From Pseudonocardia autotrophica (GTDB lineage: Bacteria; Actinomycetota; Actinomycetes; Mycobacteriales; Pseudonocardiaceae): a stretch of DNA of 64,000 nucleotides. A model generated the notes under the pieces. The model worked only from the letters and a program-made list of their open reading frames with translations, had not been told where the DNA came from and did no database searches. The stretch covers positions 3,348,001 through 3,412,000 of the forward strand of contig NZ_AP018920.1 of the NCBI RefSeq assembly GCF_003945385.1. Direction: 5' to 3'. Shown here piece by piece: positions 46,183-54,521 of this stretch. Positions within the stretch are counted from its first letter, which is position 1. Every line of letters begins with the position of its first letter. Both the position numbers and the translations under genes were made by a program.

Positions 46183-46995
46183 ATGACCTCCACGACCTCC
46201 GCAGCGCCACCGACCGAGCCGATCCTGGCCGTGAACGGGCTGCGCAAGATCTACTACGGGGCCGGCCGGGAGACCGAGGCGATCCGGGACCTGACCTTCG
46301 ACATCGCGCCGGGGGAGCTGCTCTGCATCGTCGGCCCCTCGGGTGCGGGCAAGACGACGCTGCTCAAGTGCATCGCCGGGCTGCTCGGTGCCACCTCCGG
46401 CGACGTCGCGCTGGAGGGGACCCCGGTCACCGAGCCGCCGCCCGGGATGGCCGTGGTGTTCCAGGAGTACGGGCGCAGCCTGTTCCCCTGGCTGACCGTC
46501 CGGCAGAACGTGGATCTCCCGCTCCGCGAGAAGGGGCTGCCCAAGGCCGAGCGGATCCGGCTCGTCGAGACCTCGCTCGACGCCGTCGGCCTGGGCGAGG
46601 CGGGGGAGAAGCACCCCTACGAGCTGTCCGGGGGCATGCAGCAGCGGGTCGCGATCGCCAGGGCGATCGCCTACGAGCCGCGGCTGCTGATCATGGACGA
46701 GCCGTTCGCCGCGGTCGACGCGCAGACCCGGGCCGAGCTGGAGGACCTGGTCCGCGATCTCTGGAAGCGGCTCGGCGTCACCGTGCTGTTCGTGACCCAC
46801 GACATCGAGGAGGCGGTCTACCTCGGCCAGCGGGTGCTGGTGCTCTCGCACGCGCCGACCGTGGTGCTGGCCGACGTGCCGATCGACCTGCCCGCCGAAC
46901 GCGATCAGCTCGGCACCCGCGGGACGTCCCGGTTCGCGGAGCTGCGCGGCCGGGTGTACGAGCTGGTGCAGCAGGCGAAGCAGGGCCGGCGCTGA
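46183..46995 (+). CDS. ABC importer ATP-binding protein, NitT/TauT type
   Basis: The 270-residue product has Walker A GPSGAGKTT (~50), Q-loop FQEYGRSLFPWLTVRQN, signature LSGGMQQRVAIARAIAYEP (~150), Walker B LLIMDEPFAAVDAQ and switch His in FVTHDIEEAVYLG. LFPWLTV and the RVLVLSHAP segment are typical of SsuB/TauB. It completes the importer, 2 bp after the second permease. Its stop is 16 bp from the convergent NUDIX gene. Confidence 0.94.
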   Translation: MTSTTSAAPPTEPILAVNGLRKIYYGAGRETEAIRDLTFDIAPGELLCIVGPSGAGKTTLLKCIAGLLGATSGDVALEGTPVTEPPPGMAVVFQEYGRSLFPWLTVRQNVDLPLREKGLPKAERIRLVETSLDAVGLGEAGEKHPYELSGGMQQRVAIARAIAYEPRLLIMDEPFAAVDAQTRAELEDLVRDLWKRLGVTVLFVTHDIEEAVYLGQRVLVLSHAPTVVLADVPIDLPAERDQLGTRGTSRFAELRGRVYELVQQAKQGRR

Positions 46996-47011
46996 GCCAG
47001 GGCCGATCGGG

Positions 47012-47719
47012 CTACAGGTCCTCCCAGTCCTGCTCGGGGCCGGGGGGCCAGTCCCGGTGCCAGCCGCCCATCCGCAGCACCGTGTCGAGCACCTCGCCGG
47101 TGTAGCCCCACACCACGTCGTCGCCGATCCGGAACGCGGGCCCGCGCCATGCCCCGCCACCGGCCCGCATCCGGAACCGGTGGGCGGGCTCGGCCAGGGT
47201 GGCCAGCGGGACCTGCAGCACCGCCTCGGTCTCCGCCGGATCGGCGGCGCTCAGCGTGCTGCGGGCGGTCCAGTGCCCGAGCACGGCCGTGACGTGGAAC
47301 CCGGTGAGCAGCACCAGCCGCGGGAACGTCGCGACGACGTCCACGGTGGACGGATCGAGGCCGGTCTCCTCCTGGGCCTCCCGCAGTGCGGTCGCGACCG
47401 GGTCGTGATCGCCCTCGTCGCGGCGCCCGCCCGGGAAGCTGATCTCGCCGGAGTGGTGGCGCAGCCGGCGGGCCCGTCGTTGCAGGACGACCTCGGGGCC
47501 GTCCGGTCCGCCGGACAGCAGGACCAGCACCGCGGACTGGCGGGCCGCGATCCCGTCGGGTGCCAGATCGTTGGCGCTGATGTCGGCGGGCCCGGCCGTG
47601 TCCAGACCGCGCAGCAACGGGTGCATCCAGCCGGGGGCCCGGTCCGGGTGGACGCGGGTCGCGTCCAGCCAGTGGCGGGCTCGTGCGATCGCGGGATCGG
47701 CCGCGCAGGAGGAGCTCAC
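47012..47719 (-). CDS. NUDIX hydrolase, CoA-pyrophosphatase type
   Basis: The 235-residue product has the Nudix box in GGRRDEGDHDPVATALREAQ followed by EETGLDP (~100-127). SGEISFPGG just before it and the VLLQRRARRLRHH-like strand match NudL/CoA diphosphatases, which cleave CoA or related dinucleotides to phosphopantetheine and 3',5'-ADP. GTG 47719 has GGAGGA 10 nt upstream and avoids overlap with the preceding gene; GTG 47737 is an alternative. Confidence 0.85.
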   Translation of the reverse strand: MSSSCAADPAIARARHWLDATRVHPDRAPGWMHPLLRGLDTAGPADISANDLAPDGIAARQSAVLVLLSGGPDGPEVVLQRRARRLRHHSGEISFPGGRRDEGDHDPVATALREAQEETGLDPSTVDVVATFPRLVLLTGFHVTAVLGHWTARSTLSAADPAETEAVLQVPLATLAEPAHRFRMRAGGGAWRGPAFRIGDDVVWGYTGEVLDTVLRMGGWHRDWPPGPEQDWEDL

Positions 47720-47723
47720 CCGA

Positions 47724-48611
47724 TCAGTGTCCTCCACCCGGCCGCCCTGTACCGGAGTCGCCGCGGGTGAGCTTGTAGTGCAGCCGCAGCGCGGTCATCG
47801 ACCACAGGTCGAGGCGGTGGTCGGTACGCAGCACCCCCTCGCCGTCGACGTACAGCCGGAAGTGCTCGTGGATCGGGACCCGTGCGGCGTAGGTGGCGCC
47901 GCCGTCGCGGACCACGACGTACGCGCCGTCGGTCCCGAACCGGCCGGGCGGCGAGACCAGCTCCAGGGTGCGGTCCGGGCCGGTGCGGGGCTCCAGGAAG
48001 ACCTGGACGTTGCCCTGGTCGAGCGGGAACGCGACGTGCACGCTCGGCCGGGTGGCGCCGGGGAGCAGCCGGGTCGAGTAGCAGCCGCTGTAGACGTAAC
48101 CGCCGTCCGGGCGCAGCGTCCGCAGCCAGCCCGCCGACACCTGGCGCCCGTCCTGCCCGGTGATCAGCACGACCCGGCTGTCCATGCCGTGCGCGACGTC
48201 GAGCGGGCGCACGGGCAGCGCGAGCTGCTGCACCCGGCGTCCGAAGAGGCGGGCGAGCAGGTCCCCGGCCGGCTGCGCGAGCGGACTCCACTGGGCCCAT
48301 ACCTCCATCCGCCAGTCCGCGGTGTGCTCGTAGAACCCGCGCACCTCGGGATGCACCGTGGCCGCCGAGAAGCCCGGCCCGTCGAGCGCGCCGAGATCGG
48401 CGAGCAGCCCGGCGCCGGGGACATCGGCGCGGACCTCCCCGCCCGCCTCGGCGGCCGCGGCGGCGAGCCAGCCGTCGCCGACCGTCGGCCCGGCGTGCAT
48501 CGGCGCGGCCAGCCAGCGGTGCTCACCGGTCAGGTCGACCCGGTGCCCGGTCGCACGCCAGAACAGTCGGGTGCCGCGGTCCAGGGCGCCGGCGAGCACG
48601 GGAACAGCCAT
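47724..48611 (-). CDS. Conserved actinobacterial hypothetical protein
   Basis: The 295-residue product has no motif I can name. The centre carries RPLDVAHGMDSRVVLITGQD, and the C-terminal half reads like a beta-rich domain (YVVVRDGGATYAARVPIHEH, FRLYVDGEGVLRTDHRLDLW). No signal peptide or membrane helix is evident. ATG 48611 gives AVPVLAGALDRGTRLFWRAT as the N-terminus. It shares a transcript with the NUDIX gene (4-bp gap). Confidence 0.75.
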   Translation of the reverse strand: MAVPVLAGALDRGTRLFWRATGHRVDLTGEHRWLAAPMHAGPTVGDGWLAAAAAEAGGEVRADVPGAGLLADLGALDGPGFSAATVHPEVRGFYEHTADWRMEVWAQWSPLAQPAGDLLARLFGRRVQQLALPVRPLDVAHGMDSRVVLITGQDGRQVSAGWLRTLRPDGGYVYSGCYSTRLLPGATRPSVHVAFPLDQGNVQVFLEPRTGPDRTLELVSPPGRFGTDGAYVVVRDGGATYAARVPIHEHFRLYVDGEGVLRTDHRLDLWSMTALRLHYKLTRGDSGTGRPGGGH

Positions 48612-48629
48612 GACGACAGCATGCCCTGT

Positions 48630-48698
48630 CCATGATCCGTGTCCTGGGAGTGCCGGGGCTCGTGCGAGCACGCAGGACTCCCAGGACGCGGATCATGG
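48630..48698. terminator. Large inverted repeat after the VOC gene
   Basis: Two 22-bp arms, 48630-48651 and 48677-48698, are complementary with one mismatch (CCATGATCCG... and ...CGGATCATGG). The 25-nt loop contains a second hairpin, CGTGC-GA-GCACG. It lies 8 bp beyond the stop of the VOC-family gene and before the hypothetical gene, as a terminator would, though it is longer than most. Confidence 0.6.
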
Positions 48699-48705
48699 CC
48701 GGGAC

Positions 48706-49092
48706 TCAGACGTACGGTCTGGTGATCAGCTCCAGGAAGTGCCCGGCCGGGTCGCGGAAGTAGACCCCGCGGCCGCCGTGCCCGTGGTTGATCTCGCCGG
48801 GCTGCTGCATCTGCGGATCCGCCCAGTGCTCGACGCCGTCGTCGACCAGCCGGGCGTACGCCCGGTCGAACAGCGCGTCGTCGACCAGGAAGGCGTAGTG
48901 CTGGGGCGCGATCTCGGGAAACCTGTCGGCCGGCAGATCGGCGAACTGGATCAGCACGCCGCCGTCCAGCGAGAGGTTGGTGAACGGCCCCCAGGACGGG
49001 GCGTCCGACGCCTCGAGGACCCGGCGCAGGAAGGCAGCCGACTCCGAGCGGTCCCGGGCGGCGACGATGGTGTGGTTGAAGGTGGCGGGCAT
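48706..49092 (-). CDS. VOC-family (glyoxalase/dioxygenase-fold) protein
   Basis: This 128-residue two-motif vicinal-oxygen-chelate protein has NHTIVAARDRSESAAFLRRV at the N-terminus and HGGRGVYFRDPAGHFLELIT at the C-terminus, with possible metal ligands His7, His-66-region and Glu near 123. The family includes glyoxalases, dioxygenases and resistance proteins; the function here is not determined. ATG 49092 has GGAG 4 nt upstream. It is the first gene of a minus-strand unit ended by the large hairpin. Confidence 0.85.
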   Translation of the reverse strand: MPATFNHTIVAARDRSESAAFLRRVLEASDAPSWGPFTNLSLDGGVLIQFADLPADRFPEIAPQHYAFLVDDALFDRAYARLVDDGVEHWADPQMQQPGEINHGHGGRGVYFRDPAGHFLELITRPYV

Positions 49093-49258
49093 GGATCTCC
49101 TCACGAGGTGGGGTGCGGGCACCACGGGGAGACGTGAAGGAGCGCTGCGCCCGCGGGCCCGTGCGGGTGGCCGACGCGTGGCGTCGGCGGGTTCGTGCTC
49201 CTTCCGGCTGGGCCCATCGGGGGCGCACCGGGGAGGTTAGTGCCCCGTCGCAACACGT

Positions 49259-50692
49259 TCAAGGCTGAGAACGGCAGCGCTCCGCCGCCGGTGCCGACCG
49301 CGTTCCGTGCGCGAACCCGGCGCTCTCCGCCCCGCGCACCGGGGCGGCCTGGCGGCGCAGCCGCTCCAGCACCCGCCGGAGATCGTCGAGCAGCAGCCCG
49401 GCCAGATCGTGGCTGAACCCGTTGCGCACCACGATCCGCAGCGCCGCGAGATCCTGCCGGTCGGCCGGGAAGGTGTAGGCCGGTACCAGCCAGCCGCTCT
49501 CCCGCAGCGCCGCCGAGACGTCGAACACCGAGAACGGCTCGCCCTCGGCGACGGTGAAGGCGAACACCGGGAGCTGCGATCCGTCGGTGAGCAGCCGGAA
49601 CGCGCCGGTCGCCTCGATCCGGTGTGCCAGCCCGGTCGCGATCGCCCGGCAGGTGCTCTGCACCCGGGTGTAGCCGTCCCGGCCGAGTCGCAGGAACTGG
49701 TAGTACTGCGCGATCACCTGGCCGCCGGGGCGGGAGAAGTTCAGCGCGAACGTCGGCATGTCCCCGCCCAGGTAGTTCACCCGGAACACCAGGTCCTCCG
49801 GCAGCGCCGCGGTGTCGCGCCACACCGCCCAGCCGACGCCGGGGTGCACCAGCCCGTACTTGTGCCCGGAGGTGTTGATCGAGGCAACCCGCGCCAGCCG
49901 GAAGTCCCACACCAGGTCCGGATCGCAGAACGGGGCGACCATCGCGCCGGACGCGCCGTCGACGTGCACCGGGACATCGAGCCCGGTCCGCTCCTGCAGG
50001 TCGTCGAGCGCCGCGCAGAGCGCCTCGACCGGCTCGTAGCTGCCGTCGAAGGTGGAGCCGAGGACGGCGACCACACCGATCGTGTTCTCGTCGCACAGCG
50101 CCAGTGCCTCGTCGACGCCCAGGTGCAACCGGTCGCCGGACATCGGCACCAGTCGCGGCTCCACCTCGAAGTAGTCGGCGAACTTGTCCCAGCAGATCTG
50201 GACGTTGATCCCCATCACGATGTTCGGCCGCTGCACCGGCTGCCCGGCCGCCCGGCGGCGGTGCTGCCAGCGCCGCTTGAGCGCGAGCCCGCCGAGCATG
50301 CAGGCCTCCGACGACCCGGTGGTCGAGCAGCCGATCGCGCGGCCGGGATCGGGGGCGTTCCAGAGATCGGCGAGCATCCGCACGCACCGCTGCTCCAGGT
50401 CGGCGGTGCGCGGGTACTCGTCCTTGTCGATCATGTTCTTGTCGAGCGACTCGGCCATCAGCCGTTCGGCCTGCGGCTCCGCCCAGGTGGTGACGAAGGT
50501 GGCGAGGTTGAGCCGCGCGTTCCCGTCGAGCATCAGCTCGTCGTGCACGACCTGGTAGGCCACCTCGGGATCGAGGCCCCCGTCGGGGATCGTGAACCGC
50601 GGGATGTCGACCGGCTCGGCGGCGAAGACCGGATTCACCGGAACACCGCGTTCGTGGCCGTGATCCTCCGAGGGCGAGTGTGCACCGGGCAT
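49259..50692 (-). CDS. gadB: Glutamate decarboxylase
   Basis: The 477-residue PLP enzyme has the PLP lysine in SINTSGHKYGLVHPG (~277), AIGCSTTGSSEACMLGGLAL (~120) and VHVDGASGAMVAPF (~245). These are signatures of bacterial GAD, which makes GABA and consumes a proton. ATG 50692 is followed by 25 low-complexity residues before VDIPRFTIPDG. The C-terminus beyond RRVLERLRRQ is a disordered tail of about 25 residues. No antiporter gene is nearby. Confidence 0.93.
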   Translation of the reverse strand: MPGAHSPSEDHGHERGVPVNPVFAAEPVDIPRFTIPDGGLDPEVAYQVVHDELMLDGNARLNLATFVTTWAEPQAERLMAESLDKNMIDKDEYPRTADLEQRCVRMLADLWNAPDPGRAIGCSTTGSSEACMLGGLALKRRWQHRRRAAGQPVQRPNIVMGINVQICWDKFADYFEVEPRLVPMSGDRLHLGVDEALALCDENTIGVVAVLGSTFDGSYEPVEALCAALDDLQERTGLDVPVHVDGASGAMVAPFCDPDLVWDFRLARVASINTSGHKYGLVHPGVGWAVWRDTAALPEDLVFRVNYLGGDMPTFALNFSRPGGQVIAQYYQFLRLGRDGYTRVQSTCRAIATGLAHRIEATGAFRLLTDGSQLPVFAFTVAEGEPFSVFDVSAALRESGWLVPAYTFPADRQDLAALRIVVRNGFSHDLAGLLLDDLRRVLERLRRQAAPVRGAESAGFAHGTRSAPAAERCRSQP

Positions 50693-50701
50693 GGCGCGAA
50701 G

Positions 50702-50932
50702 CTAGACCCTGGAACGCTGCACGGCGAGCAGCAGACCGGTGCACCGGTCGACCAGCTCGTCGCGCGGGAGCGCCAGATCGCCCGAGAGCCAGTTGCCGAG
50801 CACCCGGGCGAGACCACCGACGGCGAACGAGGCGACCAGATCGTCCGGCTCCTGCTGACGACGGGCGAACAGCGTCACGAACAGGCGCGCCCACTCCTCG
50901 TGCCGGGCCGCGAGATCCGGTCCGAACAGCAC
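50702..50932 (-). pseudogene. C-terminal remnant of a TetR-family regulator
   Basis: These 76 codons (FGPDLAARHEEWARLFVTLF, VGGLARVLGNWLSGDLALP, RDELVDRCTGLLLAV) read like the ligand-binding end of a TetR protein. The frame stays open upstream into the DUF2236 promoter but contains no DNA-binding domain; that region now encodes the start of the divergent DUF2236 gene. It is therefore a truncated remnant, unless the domain is read from a frame I cannot see. It stops 9 bp before gadB. Confidence 0.6.
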
Positions 50933-50947
50933 CCGGCCGTGGCGCGG

Positions 50948-50961
50948 GTACTCCTGAGTAC
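50948..50961. promoter_or_regulatory. Perfect palindrome at the DUF2236 promoter
   Basis: GTACTC-CT-GAGTAC is a perfect 6-2-6 dyad, 30 bp before the ATG at 50992. TetR proteins bind sites of this kind near their own divergent targets, so this may be the operator of the truncated TetR gene. Confidence 0.5.
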
Positions 50962-50991
50962 GGTTGTTCTCAGATTGATCGAAGGGGTTCG

Positions 50992-51816
50992 ATGACGGTG
51001 ACCACCGCCCGCCGCCCGGACACGGCCCGCGAGCTCGTGCTCGCGCCCGTCCTGCTGTCCGCGACGGCGAACGTGATCATGGAGCTGTCGCTCCCGCCGG
51101 TCGGGCACGGGGTCCGGGAGAGCCGGGTGCACAGCGGCAACCTGTTCGAGCATCCGCTGCACCGGTTCCGCACCACGAACACCTACCTCGGTGTCGCCCT
51201 GCTCGGCACCGACGACGAGCGGCGGGCCTACCGGCACGCCGTCAACCGCTCGCACGCGCAGGTGCGCTCCACCCCGGACAGCCCCGTCGAGTACCACGCG
51301 ATGGACCGCAACCTGCAGCTCTGGGTGGCCGCCTGCCTCTACCGGGCGTTCGAGGACACCTGGGGGCTGCTCACCGGCCGGCCGGGAACCTGGCTGCCCG
51401 ATCACGTCTACCGCGAGTGCGTGGTGCTCGGCAGCACGCTGCAGGTGCGCCCCGAGCAGTGGCCGGCCGATCGCGCGGCGTTCGAGGAGTACTGGACCGC
51501 CGGGCTGGCGCAGGTGTCGATCGACGACGAGATGCGCCGCTACTTCGAGCGGCTGCTGGACCGCGAGTACCTGGGCCGGGCCGGCCGGATCGGCCGCGAA
51601 CGCAGCCGCCGGCTCACCACCGGGTTCCTGCACGAGCCGTTCCGGAGCATGCTGGACCTGCCGTGGTCCGACGCCGACCGGCGCGAGTTCGAGAGTCGCC
51701 TGCGCCGCACCGGCGACCGGTTGTTCCGGCTCCCGCCGACGCTGCGCCGGTTGCCCTACAACGCCTTCCTGGCCGATCTCCGGCTGCGTCGCCGGATCGG
51801 CCGCCCGCTGGTCTGA
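50992..51816 (+). CDS. DUF2236 (MpaB/Lcp-like oxygenase-fold) protein
   Basis: The 274-residue product has the DUF2236 core: VIMELSLPPVGHGVRES, HPLHRFRTTNTYLGVALLG, RRAYRHAVNRSHAQVRST with conserved His, and LQLWVAACLYRAFEDTWGLL. Members include latex-clearing protein Lcp and MpaB, some of which bind heme b. ATG 50992 has AAGGGG upstream. It is followed after 14 bp by an acyl-CoA dehydrogenase gene and so probably acts with it, but the substrate is unknown. Confidence 0.88.
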   Translation: MTVTTARRPDTARELVLAPVLLSATANVIMELSLPPVGHGVRESRVHSGNLFEHPLHRFRTTNTYLGVALLGTDDERRAYRHAVNRSHAQVRSTPDSPVEYHAMDRNLQLWVAACLYRAFEDTWGLLTGRPGTWLPDHVYRECVVLGSTLQVRPEQWPADRAAFEEYWTAGLAQVSIDDEMRRYFERLLDREYLGRAGRIGRERSRRLTTGFLHEPFRSMLDLPWSDADRREFESRLRRTGDRLFRLPPTLRRLPYNAFLADLRLRRRIGRPLV

Positions 51817-51830
51817 GAGGAACCGCCACG

Positions 51831-53009
51831 ATGGACTTCACGCTCCCCGACACCGCGCAGGCCGTGCAGGAGGGGGTCCGCGCCATCGGCGCGCGCTACG
51901 ACCACGCCTACTGGTCCCGGCTGGAGGAGGAGCACCGGTTCCCGTGGGAGGCGTGGCGCGATCTCGCCGACGGCGGCTGGCTGGGCCTGACCGTCCCCGA
52001 GGAGTACGGCGGCGGTGGGCAGGGGATGCTGGAGCTGGCCGTCGCCTGCGAGACGCTGGCCGCGTCGGGCGGCACCGGCGGGATCTTCCTCTACATCCTG
52101 ACCCCCGGCTTCGGTGCGACCACGCTGACCCGGCACGGCACCGAGGAGCAGAAGCGGGCGCTGCTGCCCGGGCTGGCCGCGGGCGACGTGCAGTTCTGCC
52201 TCGGCCTCACCGAGCCCGACGCAGGCAGCGACGCGCTGTCGATCCGGACCCGGGCCGTGCGGGACGGCGACGACTTCGTGCTCGACGGGCAGAAGATCTG
52301 GATCTCCGGGCTGGAGAACGCGGACTGGATGATCGCGGTGACCCGGACCGTGCCCGCCGGGGACGCCAAGCCCCGCACGTCGGGTTTCACGCTGTTCCTC
52401 ATCGACGTGAAGCAGGCAGCCGAGGCCGGCACGCTGCGCTGGACGCCGATCCCGAAGATGGGTTCGAACGTCGTGACCTCCAGCCAGGTCTTCCTCGACG
52501 GGGTCCGGGTGCCCGCCGCGAACGTGATCGGCGAGGTCGACCACGGCTTCGCCGTGCTGTGGGACGTGCTCAACCCGGAGCGGATCCTGGCCGCCGCGGG
52601 CGGGGTGGGCACCGCCGACGCCGCGCTCGACGTCGCGGTCCGGTACGCGAACGAGCGGGTCGTGTTCGGCCGCCCGATCGGCGCCAACCAGGCCATCCAG
52701 TTCCCGCTGGCGCAGATCAAGGCGAAGGCCGAGCTGGGCAGGCTGATGACCTACAAGGCGGCCTGGCTGTTCGACAACGACCTGCCGTGCCACGCCGAGA
52801 CCAACATCGCCAAGCTCACCGGCGCGCAGGTCGGCTGGGAAGCGGCCGAGCGGGCGTTCCAGACCTTCGGCGGGATGGCCTACTCGAAGGAGTACCCGGT
52901 GGAGCGGCTGTTCCGCGACGCCCGGATCGCCCGCAACATCCCGGTGGCCGAGGAGCTGGTGCTCGCCCACATCGGCACCCAGGTCCTCGGCCTCCCACGC
53001 AGCTACTGA
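51831..53009 (+). CDS. Acyl-CoA dehydrogenase
   Basis: The 392-residue flavoenzyme has GLTVPEEYGGGGQGMLELAV (~50), FCLGLTEPDAGSDALSIRTR (~120), DGQKIWISG, and the C-terminal FQTFGGMAYSKEYPVERLFR with the region NPERILAAAGGV carrying acidic residues near the active site. It forms a trans-2,3 double bond in an acyl-CoA and hands electrons to ETF. Specificity cannot be read directly. ATG 51831 has AGAGGA about 9 nt upstream. It overlaps no gene and is closed by a hairpin. Confidence 0.93.
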   Translation: MDFTLPDTAQAVQEGVRAIGARYDHAYWSRLEEEHRFPWEAWRDLADGGWLGLTVPEEYGGGGQGMLELAVACETLAASGGTGGIFLYILTPGFGATTLTRHGTEEQKRALLPGLAAGDVQFCLGLTEPDAGSDALSIRTRAVRDGDDFVLDGQKIWISGLENADWMIAVTRTVPAGDAKPRTSGFTLFLIDVKQAAEAGTLRWTPIPKMGSNVVTSSQVFLDGVRVPAANVIGEVDHGFAVLWDVLNPERILAAAGGVGTADAALDVAVRYANERVVFGRPIGANQAIQFPLAQIKAKAELGRLMTYKAAWLFDNDLPCHAETNIAKLTGAQVGWEAAERAFQTFGGMAYSKEYPVERLFRDARIARNIPVAEELVLAHIGTQVLGLPRSY

Positions 53010-53016
53010 GCCACCG

Positions 53017-53053
53017 AGCTGCTGGGCGCCGGGCGGTCAGCTGCCCAGCAGCT
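53017..53053. terminator. Bidirectional terminator between the acyl-CoA dehydrogenase and MatB-like genes
   Basis: AGCTGCTGGGC (53017-53027) and GCCCAGCAGCT (53043-53053) form a perfect 11-bp stem with a 15-nt loop. The right arm lies inside the last codons of the minus-strand synthetase gene. It separates two convergent genes only 27 bp apart. Confidence 0.75.
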
Positions 53054-54419
53054 TCTTCTGCACCTTGCCCATCGGGTTGCGCGGCAGCGCCTCGACGAAC
53101 ACCACCTCGCGCGGGCGCTTGTGCCAGGACAGCTGCGAGGCCACGTGGTCGATCAGCGCCTGGCCGGTGCCCTCGCCGACGACGTAGGCGACGATCTTCT
53201 GCCCGAGATCGGGATCGGCCGCCCCGACGACGGCGCACTCGGCGACGGCCGGATGATCCATCAGCACCGCCTCGATCTCGCCGGAGCCGATCCGGTACCC
53301 GCCGGACTTGATCAGGTCGGTGGACTCCCGGCCGACGATCCGGTGGAACCCGCCCGGGTCGCGGACGGCGAGATCGCCGGTGCGGAACCAGCCGTCGCCG
53401 GTGCTGGTCTCGGCGTTCGCGTCCGGGCGGTTGAGGTAGCCGGAGAACAGCATCGGCCCGCGGACCTCCAGCCGGCCGACGGTCTCGCCGTCGTCCGGGA
53501 CGGTCTCGCCCGCTCCGTCGTCGGCGGGCCGCAGCCGGGTCTGCGCACCGGGGACGGGCAGCCCCACCCAGCCGGCCCGGCGCTCGCCGGCGGCGTGCGC
53601 GCTGAGCGTGATCATGGTCTCGGTCATGCCGTAGCGCTCCACCGGTGCCTGCCCGGTCAGACCGGCGATCCGCTCGAACAGCGAGGCCGGCAGCGGTGCG
53701 CTGCCCGACACCAGCAGCCGGGCCCCGCCGAGTGCCTTCGCCGAGGCCGGGTCATCGACGATCCGGTTCCACACGGTCGGTACGCCGAAGTACATCGACG
53801 CGCCCGCGGCGGCGTACCGGGCGGGCTGCGGCTTCACCGTGTGCACCACCCGCGAGCCCAGCCGCAGCGAGCCGAGCACACCGAGGATCAGGCCGTGCAC
53901 GTGGAACAGCGGCAGCCCGTGCGCGACGGTGTCGTCCGGGGTCCAGTCCCAGACCTCGATCAGGCCGTCCAGCCCGGCCGCGATCGCCCGGCCGGAGAGC
54001 TGCGCGCCCTTCGGCGCCCCTGTCGTGCCGGAGGTGTAGAGCAGCATCGCGGTCGCCTCGGGATCGGTCTCGCGCGGCGACACCGCGGCGGTGCCCGGCA
54101 CGACGGCCGGGAGATCGATCCCGTCGGGCCGCTCGCCCGACCAGGACGTCGCGCCCGAGTCGCGCAGCAGGTGCCCGAGCTCGGCGGGGCCGGAGTCCGG
54201 CGGCACCGGCACCACCGGCACCCCGGCGAGCAGGCAGCCGGTGATCGCGACGACGGTGTCCATGGAGGCCGTCGCGTGCACCGCGACCGGCCCGTCGTCC
54301 GGGATCCCGGCGGCGAACCGGCCCGCCCGGTCCACCAGCTCGGACCGGGACAGTGTCTCCTCGCCGACGGTGACGGCGCGCTCGAGGTCCTGGCTGTCGG
54401 TGAGTGAGGTGAGCAGCAA
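53037..54419 (-). CDS. Malonyl/methylmalonyl-CoA synthetase-like AMP-forming ligase (MatB family)
   Basis: The 460-residue adenylating enzyme has LLYTSGTTGAPKGAQ (~140), GLPLFHVHGLILGVLGSLR, ARLLVSGSAPLPASLFERI, ERYGMTETM, GWFRTGDLAV and NPMGKVQKKLL with the catalytic Lys near the C-terminus. The combined pattern is closer to MatB (malonate to malonyl-CoA) than to fatty acyl or benzoate ligases, as I recall it. The TTG start at 54419 has GGAGAG 6 nt upstream; ATG 54449 is possible. It is divergent from an IclR gene. Confidence 0.85.
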   Translation of the reverse strand: MLLTSLTDSQDLERAVTVGEETLSRSELVDRAGRFAAGIPDDGPVAVHATASMDTVVAITGCLLAGVPVVPVPPDSGPAELGHLLRDSGATSWSGERPDGIDLPAVVPGTAAVSPRETDPEATAMLLYTSGTTGAPKGAQLSGRAIAAGLDGLIEVWDWTPDDTVAHGLPLFHVHGLILGVLGSLRLGSRVVHTVKPQPARYAAAGASMYFGVPTVWNRIVDDPASAKALGGARLLVSGSAPLPASLFERIAGLTGQAPVERYGMTETMITLSAHAAGERRAGWVGLPVPGAQTRLRPADDGAGETVPDDGETVGRLEVRGPMLFSGYLNRPDANAETSTGDGWFRTGDLAVRDPGGFHRIVGRESTDLIKSGGYRIGSGEIEAVLMDHPAVAECAVVGAADPDLGQKIVAYVVGEGTGQALIDHVASQLSWHKRPREVVFVEALPRNPMGKVQKKLLGS

Positions 54420-54521
54420 CGATCTCTCCGGCCTTGTCGGTCGGTCCATCAGGTGGCACATTGGTCTGTACAGTGGACCGTTCAATCGGACGTTATGTCG
54501 CTCCTTCGGAGGGGTCAAGGG

